Assembly: GCF_011382985.1 (NCBI RefSeq)
Contig: NZ_CP049933.1
Span: forward strand, 124,001 to 188,000
DNA: 64,000 nt
Direction: 5' to 3'
Source: Leucobacter coleopterorum
GTDB lineage: Bacteria > Actinomycetota > Actinomycetes > Actinomycetales > Microbacteriaceae
Position numbers and translations under genes: made by a program. This document shows, one piece after another, positions 34,823 to 44,323 of the stretch. Every line of letters begins with the position of its first letter. The first letter of the stretch is position 1. The notes below the pieces were generated by a model. The model had not been told where the DNA came from and made no database searches. It saw only the letters and a list, made by a program, of their open reading frames with translations.

Positions 34823-36139
34823 ATGCGGAAGAAGTTTTTGACGGCGGCGGTTGCCGCTGTGGGTGCCCTGGCGCTCGGCCTGACCGGCTGTTCGACGAGC
34901 GGCAACGCCAGCGAAGGCGGTGGCGAGGTGAAGCTCACGTTCTGGGATCACAGTGGCAACCCGACCCGTGCAAAGGTGTACGAGAAGCTCATTGACCAGT
35001 ATGAAAAAGAGAACAAGGGCGTCACGATTGAGTTTCTGACACTGCCGTCAGACTCGGCTTTCGACAAGATTCAGACGAGTCTCGCCTCGGGTAGCGGCCC
35101 AGACATCGCGTCGCTCAGCGGCACCTTCCTGGCACCCCTCACGGCACAGGAAGCGCTCGTAAAACTCGATGACAAAGTAAAGGGCTCTGAACTCGATGGC
35201 AAGATCGATCCCGAACTTGTTGAGGTCATGCGTGCTGATGCCCGTGACGGCGGCCTCTACGCCCTGCCGTACACCTTCACAAACGGCATCCTCTGGTATC
35301 GCACGGACCTCTGGAAGAACGCGGGATACCCTGACGGCATCACCTCGTGGGACGATTTCTACACTGGCACCGTCAAGCTGACCGATCCGGCTGCCGGGCA
35401 GCAGGGCTTCGCGATGCGCGGTGGTGCGGGCGGTGTCTTCCAGTTTTTGCAGGCCATGTACGCGGAGTCGGGTGTTGACACCCTGTTTGACGATAAGGGT
35501 GTGTCGACCGTTGACGACCCCAAGAACGTCGAGGCCTTTACGAAGTACACCGAGCTCTACAAAAAGGCCACCTCTGAGGCCGACCTGGGCTTCGGATATC
35601 CCGAGATGGTTGCCGCGTTCGACTCCGGTGCCGCTGCTACGGTGCAGCACAATCTCGGCTCCTTCGCTGAGCACGAGGCCGCTATCCCTGGCAAGTTTGC
35701 GGCAGCTCCGCTCCCCGAGAGCGCGAGTGGCGAGCGAGTGATTGTCGCGGACCCCATCCCATCATTCGGCATTTTCAAGAACTCGAAGAACCAGGAGGAA
35801 GCCTGGAAGTTTATGGAGTTTCTGCTGGGCACCGAAGCCAACGGTGAACTGAACAAGGTCATCGGTCAGATTCCGTCGAACCTCGATGCTCGCGGCGAGG
35901 CCTGGTTGAAGGATTCGCAGTCGGTGAGCTCGGCAACTGAGTGGGTCAGTGGAGACAATGCCGTGATCCTGACCCCGCCCACCCACCTGCCCGACTACGG
36001 CACCATCATGCGCACCGACATGGAACCGCAGTTGCAGCGTGTGCTGCTCGGCGAGATGAAGCCGAAGGAGTTCTTGACGACACTGGCCGACAAGCTCACG
36101 ACCGCGCAGCAGAAGTACCTGGAGGAGACCAGCAAGTGA
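34823..36139 (+). CDS. Extracellular sugar-binding lipoprotein of the ABC importer
   Basis: The 438-residue protein has a lipoprotein signal (LTGC, Cys23). The mature part has the cluster-1-type binding-protein layout, with TFWDHSG at the start and SGSGPDIASLSGTF, then LYALPYTFTNGILWYRTDLW in the middle. It should capture the carbohydrate outside the membrane for the two permeases upstream. In this cluster a hexuronate or oligogalacturonate is a reasonable ligand. The AAGGAG site is well placed. Its stop overlaps the GTG of the dehydratase gene. Confidence 0.85.
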   Translation: MRKKFLTAAVAAVGALALGLTGCSTSGNASEGGGEVKLTFWDHSGNPTRAKVYEKLIDQYEKENKGVTIEFLTLPSDSAFDKIQTSLASGSGPDIASLSGTFLAPLTAQEALVKLDDKVKGSELDGKIDPELVEVMRADARDGGLYALPYTFTNGILWYRTDLWKNAGYPDGITSWDDFYTGTVKLTDPAAGQQGFAMRGGAGGVFQFLQAMYAESGVDTLFDDKGVSTVDDPKNVEAFTKYTELYKKATSEADLGFGYPEMVAAFDSGAAATVQHNLGSFAEHEAAIPGKFAAAPLPESASGERVIVADPIPSFGIFKNSKNQEEAWKFMEFLLGTEANGELNKVIGQIPSNLDARGEAWLKDSQSVSSATEWVSGDNAVILTPPTHLPDYGTIMRTDMEPQLQRVLLGEMKPKEFLTTLADKLTTAQQKYLEETSK

Positions 36140-37307
36140 CCGCGGTGATTGATGCGATCGAGGTTCAGGTCTTCGACACGGAGACCAGGTCGATTCGCGA
36201 CACAAAGGGGCACCGGCACCCCGGGCCTCTGGCCAGCGCGCAGGAGGCGCTCGTCACCATTCGCGACAGCGATGGGGCCGTAGGCCGTGTGCTGACGCCG
36301 ACGCGAAACGTGCGTGAGGATGCGGTCGCGGGGCCACTCTTTGGGGCGCTGATCGGCAAACCCGTGCTGAGTGTCGAGGCTGTGCTGCGCGATCTGGTGA
36401 TCGCGCAGCGCGGCAACCCGGTAGATCTCGCCGACAGGCGCATCGCCGTGGTTGATGAACTGCTGTGGGACCTGATCGGGCAGCGCAGCGGTGAACCCGT
36501 GTGGCGACTGCTCGGCGGTGCGCAGCCCCGGATCCGGGCATACGCGAGCACCATGTGCGGCGACGATACTCCCGGTGGCCTCTCGACCCCCGAGGAGTAC
36601 GCGGATTATGCGCGGACTCTCGTGGCGCAGGGTTACAGCGCGATCAAACTGCACACCTGGTTTCCTCCGCTGGACTTCGCGCCGAGTGTGGCGCGTGATA
36701 TCGAGGCGTGTGTTGCCGTGCGCGAGGCCGTGGGTGACGGTATCGACCTGATGCTTGATGGCTTCCACTGGTACTCGCGATCCGACGCTCTCAAGATAGG
36801 GCGTGCGATTCAGGATCTCGACTTCCGCTGGTTCGAGGAGCCGATGGACGAGGTCTCGATCTCTTCGTACCGTTGGCTCAGCGAGCAGCTTGAGATTCCG
36901 GTCATCGGACCCGAAATTATCTCGGGCGGAATCTGTCTCGCGGTGACTGGGTACGCTTCGGTGCCGTCGACATTTTGCGCGCTGGGCCACAGAACACGGG
37001 CGGACTCACGGCAACGATGAAGGTGCTGCATCTTGCCGAGAGCGTTGGCATGAGCTGTGAGGTACACGGAAATGGTGCTGCGAGCCTGGCGGTTGCCGCA
37101 GCGACCTTCACCTCGCAGTTCTATGAGCGTGGTCTGCTGCATCCGCACGCAGACTACGACTGGTTACCACCGCACCTGAGTGGTCAGGTCGATCCGCTCG
37201 ATGCTGATGGCTGCGTGACCCTTCACGAGCGCCCTGGCCTGGGCAACCTCATTGATACCGACTACATCGACGCTCACACGGTGTCGAGCTACCGGGTGAC
37301 TCGCTAG
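36136..37307 (+). pseudogene. Enolase-superfamily (mandelate racemase-type) sugar-acid dehydratase, frameshifted
   Basis: The GTG at 36136 overlaps the binding-protein stop (GTGA). The protein has the N-terminal capping domain, the AIKLHTWF motif (Lys and His on strand 2), the metal ligands in LMLDGFHWYS, WFEEPMDE and IGPEI, and the late GAVDILRAGPQNTGG and CEVHGNG segments. These mark an MR-type aldarate dehydratase or galactarolactone cycloisomerase. One base is missing near 36926-36931; after the shift the frame reads LSRGDWVRFGAVDILRAGP. The full protein would be about 390 residues. Confidence 0.75.
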
Positions 37308-37325
37308 CGCGAGAAAGGAATCAAG

Positions 37326-38153
37326 ATGACTGCGGAGCGACGTGTGCTCATAACCGGAGCCTCGGGAACGATGGGCAGGATCTTGCTTGACCGCCCCGAG
37401 CGGCAGGGCTGGAGTTACGTGCTGTTTGATCCGGTGGCTCCCGAGATCGAAGGGCTCGCGGATCGCGGCGACATCGCCGTTGTGACCGGTGACGTGTCTG
37501 ACGCGCAGGCGGTTGCGTCCGCGATGCAGGGGGTCACCGACGTCGTGCACCTTGGGGCCCTGAGCGTTGAGGACTACTGGGAAGACATTCTTCGTGTCAA
37601 CATTGGCGGCACCCGCAACCTACTCGAGGCTGCTGCCGCGCAGGGGGTCGGGCGCTTTGTGTTTGCCTCGAGCAACCACGCGGTCGGCTGCTATACGCCG
37701 AGCGACGCGGGGCCCGCCGGGCTTGCTGACGACGCCGAGGCGCGCCCCGACACCTACTACGGCTGGAGTAAGGCGGCGGGAGAAGATCTGCTGCGCCTCT
37801 ACTGCGAGCGCACGCAGATGCGTGGTGTTGTGATTCGGATCGGGCACTGCTTCCCTGAACCACTGACCGGTCCCCGCCTGCCGTTTTGGCTTTCCCCCCG
37901 CGATGCCCGCGCGCTGCTCGATGCCTGCCTTGAGAACGACATAGCGCCGTTTCAGACAGTCTGGGGTTCGTCTGCGAACACACGCAGCTGGTTGTCACTT
38001 GAGGGCGGCAAGAAGATCGGCTTTGTCTCGGCTGATGACTCGGAGCAGTTTGTTGATCGTTTCCCTGCCGACTCGATCGCGATAGACCCAGACGGGCCGC
38101 TGGGCGCGCACTTCGTTTCTGTGCCCCTGGGGGTGCCGATGCGCACGCGCTAG
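37326..38153 (+). CDS. NAD-dependent epimerase/dehydratase family, probable uronate dehydrogenase
   Basis: The 275-residue extended-SDR protein has TGASGTMG (10-17) for NAD binding and Tyr145-x3-Lys149 (YYGWSK). It has the FASSNHAVG and RIGHCFPEP stretches typical of uronate dehydrogenases. These oxidise D-galacturonate or D-glucuronate to the aldaro-lactone. The gene lies 18 bases after the dehydratase. The ordered set with lactonase, dehydratase, KdgD and semialdehyde dehydrogenase strongly supports this role. Confidence 0.75.
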   Translation: MTAERRVLITGASGTMGRILLDRPERQGWSYVLFDPVAPEIEGLADRGDIAVVTGDVSDAQAVASAMQGVTDVVHLGALSVEDYWEDILRVNIGGTRNLLEAAAAQGVGRFVFASSNHAVGCYTPSDAGPAGLADDAEARPDTYYGWSKAAGEDLLRLYCERTQMRGVVIRIGHCFPEPLTGPRLPFWLSPRDARALLDACLENDIAPFQTVWGSSANTRSWLSLEGGKKIGFVSADDSEQFVDRFPADSIAIDPDGPLGAHFVSVPLGVPMRTR

Positions 38154-38187
38154 GAAACGGCTCGGGATCGGTGCTTTTCGCCGATCC

Positions 38188-38207
38188 TGCATGAACTTAT
38201 TAATGCA
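38188..38207. promoter_or_regulatory. TGCAT inverted repeat upstream of kdgD
   Basis: TGCAT (38188-38192) and ATGCA (38203-38207) flank an AT-rich 10-base spacer, about 90 bases upstream of the kdgD start. The half-site resembles the TTGCATG repeat upstream of the LysR gene. This suggests a second promoter inside the cluster with common regulation. Confidence 0.35.
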
Positions 38208-38296
38208 AGAACGATATTTATAACGCAAACTAAATGCCCTGCTTGTATCTAAAGAGGAGCAGGTCTGCCGCGGTGCGGCATGAAAGGAGCACAACC

Positions 38297-39238
38297 GTGT
38301 CGACACAGAAAATGCAGGAGCTTGCAGAGCGCCTCGGGAGTGGGTTGCTGTCATTTCCAGTGACCACGTTCGATGCGCAGGGTGAGTTCGACGCCGCGCG
38401 CTATCGCGAGCACCTCGACTGGTTGTCCGGGTACGAGGTTGCCGGACTCTTCGCGGCCGGTGGCACGGGTGAGTTCTTCTCGCTCACCCATGACGAGGTG
38501 CGACAGACCATCAAACTCGCGATCGAGGGAGCCAACGGGCGAGTGCCCATTCTCGGGCCGGCTGGCGGCTCGACCCGCAACGCGCAGCAGCTCGCGCGCC
38601 TCGCAGAGGAGAGTGGGGCCGAGGGCATCCTGCTCTTTCCTCCATACCTCACTGAGACCGCACAAGAGGGACTCGTCGACCACGTGCGTGCCGTCGCCGC
38701 GAGCACCTCGCTACCGATCATTGTCTACGGTCGCGCCAACGCGGTGCTGCAGCCGCAGACGCTCGCCCGCATTGTCGAGACGTGCCCGAACGTGATCGGT
38801 TACAAAGATGGGGTGGGCGATCTCGAACTGCTTTCGCGCATCATCGCCACCGTCGGCGACCGCCTGCTCTACATCGGCGGTCTGCCCACCGCCGAGACGC
38901 TCGCGGTTCCCTACCTGGAGCTTGGTGTGACCACGTACTCCTCGGCCATGTTTAACTTCGTGCCCGAGTTTGCGCTCGACTTCTACCGCTCCGTGCGGGC
39001 GGGAGACCGCGATGACGTCAACCGTCGCCTGCGCGAGTTTGTGCTGCCGTACATCGAGATTCGGGATCGCGGAGCCGGATACGCCGTCTCGATTGTGAAG
39101 GCGGGGCTCGACGCTGTTGGCCGCTACGGTGGACCCGTGCGACCGCCGCTCGTCAACCTGCGTGATGAAGAACGTGCCGACCTCGCGAAGCTTGTTGCGA
39201 CGATTGAGGCGGCAAAGCTCGCAGGGGCGGTGGGCTAA
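38297..39238 (+). CDS. kdgD: 5-dehydro-4-deoxyglucarate dehydratase
   Basis: The GTG at 38297 sits after AAAGGAGC. The 313-residue DapA-superfamily barrel has GGTGEF (55-60) for the substrate carboxylate, VYGR with Tyr144, and the Schiff-base Lys170 in VIGYKDGVGD. It converts 5-keto-4-deoxyglucarate to 2,5-dioxopentanoate with loss of water and CO2. The next gene starts two bases after its stop, and that enzyme would oxidise this product. Confidence 0.85.
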   Translation: MSTQKMQELAERLGSGLLSFPVTTFDAQGEFDAARYREHLDWLSGYEVAGLFAAGGTGEFFSLTHDEVRQTIKLAIEGANGRVPILGPAGGSTRNAQQLARLAEESGAEGILLFPPYLTETAQEGLVDHVRAVAASTSLPIIVYGRANAVLQPQTLARIVETCPNVIGYKDGVGDLELLSRIIATVGDRLLYIGGLPTAETLAVPYLELGVTTYSSAMFNFVPEFALDFYRSVRAGDRDDVNRRLREFVLPYIEIRDRGAGYAVSIVKAGLDAVGRYGGPVRPPLVNLRDEERADLAKLVATIEAAKLAGAVG

Positions 39239-39240
39239 CG

Positions 39241-40715
39241 ATGGCCAGTACAGCTGTGGCCGTGACTGCACCCACCAGCGTCGAAGCACTTGAAGAGATC
39301 GTCTTCGCAGCCGACAGCGCCGCGACCCGCTGGCGACAGACCCCGGCTCTTGAGAGGGCGGCCGCGTTGTCGGCCATCGCCGACGCGCTCGATGCGTCTG
39401 CCGACGAACTCGTACCGATTGGCATGCGTGAAACGAACCTGCCCGAGGCGAGGCTACGGGGAGAGCTCACCCGCACCACGTTTCAGCTGCGCCTGTTCGC
39501 CGAGGTGATTACCGAGGGTGGTTACCTCGACGCTCGCATTGACCATGCTGACCCCAGTGGCCCATGGGTGCGCCCAGGCCCGATCTGCGTCGGTATCTCA
39601 TTCCGCTCGGCCCGGTTGTGGTGTTTGCGGCGAGCAACTTTCCCTTCGCGTTTTCGGTCGCTGGAGGCGACACCGCCTCCGCGCTCGCCGCGGGCTGCAG
39701 TGTTGTGTTGAAGGGGCACTCCGGGCACCCGGCACTCTCCGCGGCGACGGCGCGGGTTGTGGTTGCGGCGCTTGAGTCGGTCCATGCGCCGCAGGGGCTC
39801 TTCGCCCTCATTACCGGCACCGAAGCGGGGCGGCTCGCACTCGAACACCCGCTCGTGAAGGCCGGCGCGTTTACGGGCTCGATTCCGGGCGGTCGGGCGC
39901 TATTCGACATCGCATCTTCGAGGCCTGAGCCGATCCCGTTCTACGGTGAACTCGGCAGTGTGAACCCGGTGTTTGCGACGGTGGCAGGCGCTGCGCGCGA
40001 GGGGTTTGTTGAGGGTTTTGTTGCTTCCTTCACCGCGGGATCGGGGCAGTTCTGCACCAAACCGGGGGTGCTTGTGGTGCCGCGCCGCGCGGGGGTTCCC
40101 GCGCGGCTCGCCGCAAACGTGTTCCCCGCTACAGCGGCGCTGCTGAACCCGCGCATTCAAGAGGGCTACGTGCGGGAACTTCGCGACCTTGCCGGACGGG
40201 CTGAGATCGACCGGATCGTGTGCGATGATGACGGCTGGCTCGCCGATCCACCCACTCCCACGTTGTTGCGCGCCGACATTGCAGCGGTTCTCGCCGATCC
40301 TGAATCGCTGGTTGCCGAGGTGTTTGGGCCGACCGCCCTTGTTGTGGAGTATGACCGCGAAGAACAATTGCTCGAGCTCTGTGCTGTGCTTTCAGGGCAG
40401 CTGACCGTTACCGTGTTCGCCGCAGAGTCCGATGCTGTGGCACCGGCACTGCTCGACGAGGCGGCGCAGAAGGCAGGCCGTGTGCTCTGGAATCAGTGGC
40501 CAACTGGAGTTTCAGTTACCTACGCCCAGCAGCACGGCGGCCCGTATCCCGCGACGACGGCCGTGGGTACAACTTCTGTGGGTGCGGCAGCGATTGAGCG
40601 GTTTGTGCGTCCGGTTGCGTTCCAGGGCGTGCCAGACGGGCTGCTTCCGGCTGAACTGCAAGAGGCGAATCCGCTCGGGATTGGGCGGCGGGTTGATGGG
40701 GTGCGGGTGGGGTAG
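39241..40715 (+). pseudogene. 2-oxoglutarate semialdehyde (2,5-dioxovalerate) dehydrogenase, frameshifted
   Basis: The N-terminal part (to about codon 110) and a continuation frame together form a complete aldehyde dehydrogenase. It has FAASNFPFAFSVAGGDTASALAAG for NAD(P), the FTGSIPGGRALFDIA loop, PIPFYGELGSVNPVF with the general-base Glu, and the catalytic Cys in GSGQFCTKPG. The GELGSVNPVF wording is characteristic of the KGSADH branch. One base is missing near 39570. It would finish the hexuronate route by making 2-oxoglutarate. Confidence 0.85.
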
Positions 40716-40864
40716 GAGCCTTGCGGCGCTTTTGATAATCGCCGTGTTCGATGAGCGAGACCTGGGGGCAGCGCAGCAAATCGTTGGTGTCGGTGGCCGC
40801 CGGTAGGCTCGAAGAAGCCAACGAACACAACTTGAGAAGCGCCTCGGCGCAGGAGGCGAACCGC

Positions 40865-41016
40865 ATGGCACCCATCACCAAGAGGCTCAGCGCGCTGAGT
40901 TGCACAAGACGATCTGGTGGATCGCGAACGATTTGTGAGGCAGAGGTGCCCGCCGGATCGAGTTGCAAACTTCCATCGACGCGATCCTTGCTGACCTCGA
41001 AGGGGGTGCGGCATGA
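40865..41016 (+). pseudogene. hsdM: hsdM scar: N- and C-terminal ends joined by an internal deletion
   Basis: The ATG at 40865 opens MAPITK. After a one-base shift EAQRAELHKTIWWIANDL follows, the usual start of type I restriction methylase HsdM. The coding then jumps to RRIELQTSIDAILADLEGGAA, a plausible C-terminus. Its stop overlaps the rhuM start (ATGA). About 1.4 kb of methylase, including the catalytic domain, is missing. The first part is recognised confidently, the last part less so. Confidence 0.55.
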
Positions 41017-42023
41017 CGGAGGAAAATTCCGGTGAGGTGATCATTTATCAGCGAGACGACGGCGCACCCGCGCTTGAGGTGCGCCTCGATGCCGAGACGG
41101 TGTGGCTAAGCCAGCAGCAGATCGCCGAGTTGTTTCAGACCTCCCGTACGAACATCGTCGAACACATCCAGCACGTCTACGAGGAAGGCGAACTCGATGA
41201 GATGGCAACCTGTCGGAAATCCCGACAGGTTCGCACTGAGGGCTCCCGTCAGGTGACCCGTGAGATTCCCTTCTACAACCTCGACCTGATCATCTCAGTC
41301 GGCTACCGAGTTAGGAGTAAAGTCGCTACCCAGTTTCGCATCTGGGCTACGGCGCGGTTGAGGGAGTACCTGGTCAAAGGCTTCACGATGGACGACGCGA
41401 AGCTCAAGAACCTCGGCGGAGGCATGTACTGGCGTGAGTTGCTGGAACGCATCCGTGACATTCGTAGCAGCGAGAAAGTGCTGTACAGGCAAGTGCTGGA
41501 CCTCTACGCGACCAGCATCGACTACGATCCGAAGGCTGATGAGTCAGCCGAGTTTTTTAAAATCGTGCAGAACAAACTGCACTACGCTGCTCACGGACGC
41601 ACAGCAGCCGAGGTTATCGTGACCCGCGCCGATGCGACGAAGCCGAACATGGGCCTCACCTCATTCACTGGATCCCGCCCGCGCAAAGCGGATGTTTCCG
41701 TGGCGAAGAACTACCTAGAAGAGACCGAGCTAAAGAAGCTCAATACGCTCGTCTCGGCATACTTCGACGCGGCCGAGTTCCGCGCTCAGAACCATGAGCC
41801 GACATACATGAAGGGCTGGCTCGCCCACCTTGACCGTCTCATCGTGGCGATGGACGCGCAGACACTCCCCGGTGCCGGAAGCGTCAGCCATCGCCAGGCT
41901 GTGACGCATGCCGAGGGCGAGTACACGAAGTACCGTGCGCAGCTCGATGTTGCACTGGACGAGGTTGAAGAAGCGTATCTGGAGACCATCAAACGCGTTC
42001 AACATGGGATCGAGGGCAAGTGA
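41013..42023 (+). CDS. rhuM: RhuM family protein
   Basis: The 336-residue protein has the RhuM pattern: EVRLDAETVWLSQQQIAELF (an HTH-like start), RTNIVEHIQHVYEEGEL, REIPFYNLDLIISVGYRV and FRIWATARLREYLVKGF. A helical C-terminal half follows. The family was named from a Salmonella virulence region and is very often embedded in type I restriction operons. Its biochemical role is not settled. Here it follows the hsdM scar and precedes mrr. Confidence 0.85.
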   Translation: MTEENSGEVIIYQRDDGAPALEVRLDAETVWLSQQQIAELFQTSRTNIVEHIQHVYEEGELDEMATCRKSRQVRTEGSRQVTREIPFYNLDLIISVGYRVRSKVATQFRIWATARLREYLVKGFTMDDAKLKNLGGGMYWRELLERIRDIRSSEKVLYRQVLDLYATSIDYDPKADESAEFFKIVQNKLHYAAHGRTAAEVIVTRADATKPNMGLTSFTGSRPRKADVSVAKNYLEETELKKLNTLVSAYFDAAEFRAQNHEPTYMKGWLAHLDRLIVAMDAQTLPGAGSVSHRQAVTHAEGEYTKYRAQLDVALDEVEEAYLETIKRVQHGIEGK

Positions 42024-42079
42024 TGAGGCTAGAGAGTGCATACGAAGTGTTCACCGCTGACCTCGAGAGGAACATCTGA
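42023..42079 (+). pseudogene. 18-codon ORF bridging rhuM and mrr
   Basis: MRLESAYEVFTADLERNI starts in a TGATG overlap with the rhuM stop and ends in a TGATG overlap with the mrr start. In intact loci hsdS or hsdR would be expected here. The ORF is probably their deletion scar. It could keep translation continuous from rhuM to mrr by reinitiation. Confidence 0.4.
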
Positions 42080-43002
42080 TGGAGACCATGCCCAATTGGG
42101 AGGGTTTTATGATCCCGACGCTCAAAGTGATGAGCGACGGGACTGTTCGTCACTGGCGTGACTTCCAACCTCTTGTTGCGGATCTTGTTCAGCTCAATGA
42201 TGCGCAGCGGAAGGAAATGCTTCCTTCGGGCGGTCAGCTCAAGTACCAGAATCGGATTGGCTGGGCTGTTTCCTTTCTCACGAGCGTGGGTGCGATCAAC
42301 CGTCCGAAGCGGGGGCACTACCGAATTGAAGACGCAGGTCGACACCTCATCGAATTGTTCCCTAACGGGGTGAAGGAGCGGGATATCAAGGCGCTTGGTG
42401 AAGACCCGAGCTCCCCAATCCGCATCTACCAGGCAAGCACCCCTCGTGCGAAGAGCGCTGAACTCGCTGCCGACGTTGAGGAGTCGTTGATGACTCCTAC
42501 CGAACAAGTGCAGAGCGGTGTTGAGCGTATTCATGAAGAGGTTGCAGCGGATCTTCTGGCACGGCTCCAGGGGAAAGAACCTGGGTTCTTTGAGCAGGCA
42601 GTGGTCGATTTGTTGCTCGCCATGGGATACGGCGGTACCGCTGGGGCGGGCAACGTAACCCAACTCAGTAATGATGGCGGGATCGACGGCGTGATTGACC
42701 AGGATGTCTTGGGTCTTAACCGCGTCTATATTCAAGCGAAGCGCTACAAAGATGAGAACGTGGTCGGTCGTCCAGACCTCCAAGCCTTCGTCGGTGCGCT
42801 TAGTGGCAAAGCGGACAGCGGTGTTTTTATCACCACCAGCCGCTTCTCAGAAGGTGCCCTAGCCTATGCGGAAAACGTGCCCACACGGATCATACTGATA
42901 GACGGCAAACGCCTCATGAAACTTATGATCAGGTACGGTGTCGGTGTGCAGGTCAAAGAAACCTACAAGATCATTGAAATCGACGAGGACTTCTTCGTGT
43001 GA
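42079..43002 (+). CDS. mrr: Mrr family restriction endonuclease
   Basis: The 307-residue protein has an N-terminal winged-helix Mrr_N domain (GQLKYQNRIGWAVSFLTSVG, then GHYRIEDAGR). The C-terminal PD-(D/E)xK-like domain has Glu172 in the helix FEQAVVDLL, Asp203 in GGIDGVI and the QAK motif at residues 219-221. Mrr enzymes cut methylated DNA. Since the hsdM gene is destroyed, a modification-dependent enzyme can persist here without a cognate methylase. Confidence 0.85.
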   Translation: METMPNWEGFMIPTLKVMSDGTVRHWRDFQPLVADLVQLNDAQRKEMLPSGGQLKYQNRIGWAVSFLTSVGAINRPKRGHYRIEDAGRHLIELFPNGVKERDIKALGEDPSSPIRIYQASTPRAKSAELAADVEESLMTPTEQVQSGVERIHEEVAADLLARLQGKEPGFFEQAVVDLLLAMGYGGTAGAGNVTQLSNDGGIDGVIDQDVLGLNRVYIQAKRYKDENVVGRPDLQAFVGALSGKADSGVFITTSRFSEGALAYAENVPTRIILIDGKRLMKLMIRYGVGVQVKETYKIIEIDEDFFV

Positions 43003-43035
43003 GCTATTTGGCTGATCGGTCTTGACCCAGAAAGT

Positions 43036-43239
43036 GTGCTCGGTACTGTGCGGGAGGGTGCGGATGGCGTACGGGAGCATCTCGATGCCACTCTTGGCGC
43101 GTTTGACCCTGCTCGAGCGACTGCAGAATCGCTCAGCGATGTTCAAGAATCGGCTGATCGACAGACCAGGATTATCCTGCTGCGAAGTGTCATGTCGAAG
43201 TATTGGACTCGCCTGACCGCGAAAGTTACGGTACTGTAA
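43036..43239 (+). CDS. Possible small hypothetical protein
   Basis: A GTG-started frame of 67 codons follows mrr in the same frame. It reads LGTVREGADGVREHLDATLGAF and then RIILLRSVMSKYWTRL. Composition is protein-like, but no ribosome site or family is evident. It may be a remnant of the restriction island. Confidence 0.3.
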   Translation: MLGTVREGADGVREHLDATLGAFDPARATAESLSDVQESADRQTRIILLRSVMSKYWTRLTAKVTVL

Positions 43240-43295
43240 AAAGCGAGCGAAAGCTTTGTAACGACATTAGTTCAATTACACGACGGAGTGAAGCG

Positions 43296-44294
43296 ATGTT
43301 GAAATCACGAAAAACCCGCTGGATGAGGTTTGGCCTCGCCACGATTGCTGCCGGTAGTGCCCTACTCCTTGCGGCCTGCGGCAGCCCTGCTGCTAAGGAT
43401 ACCGGTGACGCAAGTGGTAGCGGCGCCCCGAAGACTGAAAAGCTGAAGGTTGCGCTCATCACGCACCAGGCCCCCGGCGATACATTCTGGGACATCGTCC
43501 GCTCAGGTGCAGAGAACGCGGCAGATCTCAACAACATCGAATTGCTCTACAGCTCTGACCCCGACGGTGCTCGCCAGGCGCAGCTGGTGCAGCAGGCCGT
43601 TGACCAGAAGGTCGACGGCATTGTTGTGACACTGGCCAAGGCCGATGCTATGTCTGGTGAGGTGAAGAAGGCCGTCGACGCCGGCATTCCGGTCTTTAGT
43701 ATCAACGCCGGCGAAGAAGAGTACAAGGCAATGGGTGTACTCGCACACTTCGGCCAGAACGAGTTCATCGCGGGCCAGGCCGTCGGCGAGCAGCTCAATA
43801 AAGAGGGCTCGAAGAAAGCTGTTTGTGTGATTCAGGAGCAGGGTCACGTGGGTCTTGAGGCGCGTTGCGCCGGGCTCAAGGACACCTACAAGGGAGCTTC
43901 CGAGATCCTCTACGTGAACGGTCAAGACATGACCAGCGTGGCCTCGACGATCACCTCGAAGCTGCAGACCAACGCTGACATCGACTTTGTTGTCACCCTC
44001 GGCGCACCCTTCGCTATGACCGCGATCGACGCGATCACAGATGCGAAGAGCAGTGCAAAGCTCGCGACGACCGACCTCAACACGGACGTCTATAAGGCAC
44101 TGGGTGATGGCCGCGTCGTGTTCGCTTCGGATCAGCAGCCGTGGCTGCAGGGATACTCTGCGGTCGAAGCTGTGCGCCTTTACAAGCAGGGTGGCTACGT
44201 GCTTGGTGGCGGCCAGGCCGTGCTGACCGGTCCGTCCATCATTAATAAGGACAACCTCAACACGGTCTCGGCACAGTTCGAAGACGCTAAGTAA
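43296..44294 (+). CDS. Sugar ABC transporter substrate-binding lipoprotein (ribose/inositol type)
   Basis: The protein has a lipobox (LAAC, Cys28) and a periplasmic-binding fold of the RbsB type: VALITHQAPGDTFWDIVRSGAENAA, then QQAVDQKVDGIVVTLAK and AGIPVFSINAGEEE. A GGAG site precedes the ATG at 43296. It is the first gene of a three-gene importer. Ribose, inositol or a related polyol is the likely ligand. Confidence 0.85.
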   Translation: MLKSRKTRWMRFGLATIAAGSALLLAACGSPAAKDTGDASGSGAPKTEKLKVALITHQAPGDTFWDIVRSGAENAADLNNIELLYSSDPDGARQAQLVQQAVDQKVDGIVVTLAKADAMSGEVKKAVDAGIPVFSINAGEEEYKAMGVLAHFGQNEFIAGQAVGEQLNKEGSKKAVCVIQEQGHVGLEARCAGLKDTYKGASEILYVNGQDMTSVASTITSKLQTNADIDFVVTLGAPFAMTAIDAITDAKSSAKLATTDLNTDVYKALGDGRVVFASDQQPWLQGYSAVEAVRLYKQGGYVLGGGQAVLTGPSIINKDNLNTVSAQFEDAK

Positions 44295-44323
44295 CCGTCA
44301 CCCCGAAAGAATCTGAAACACTG

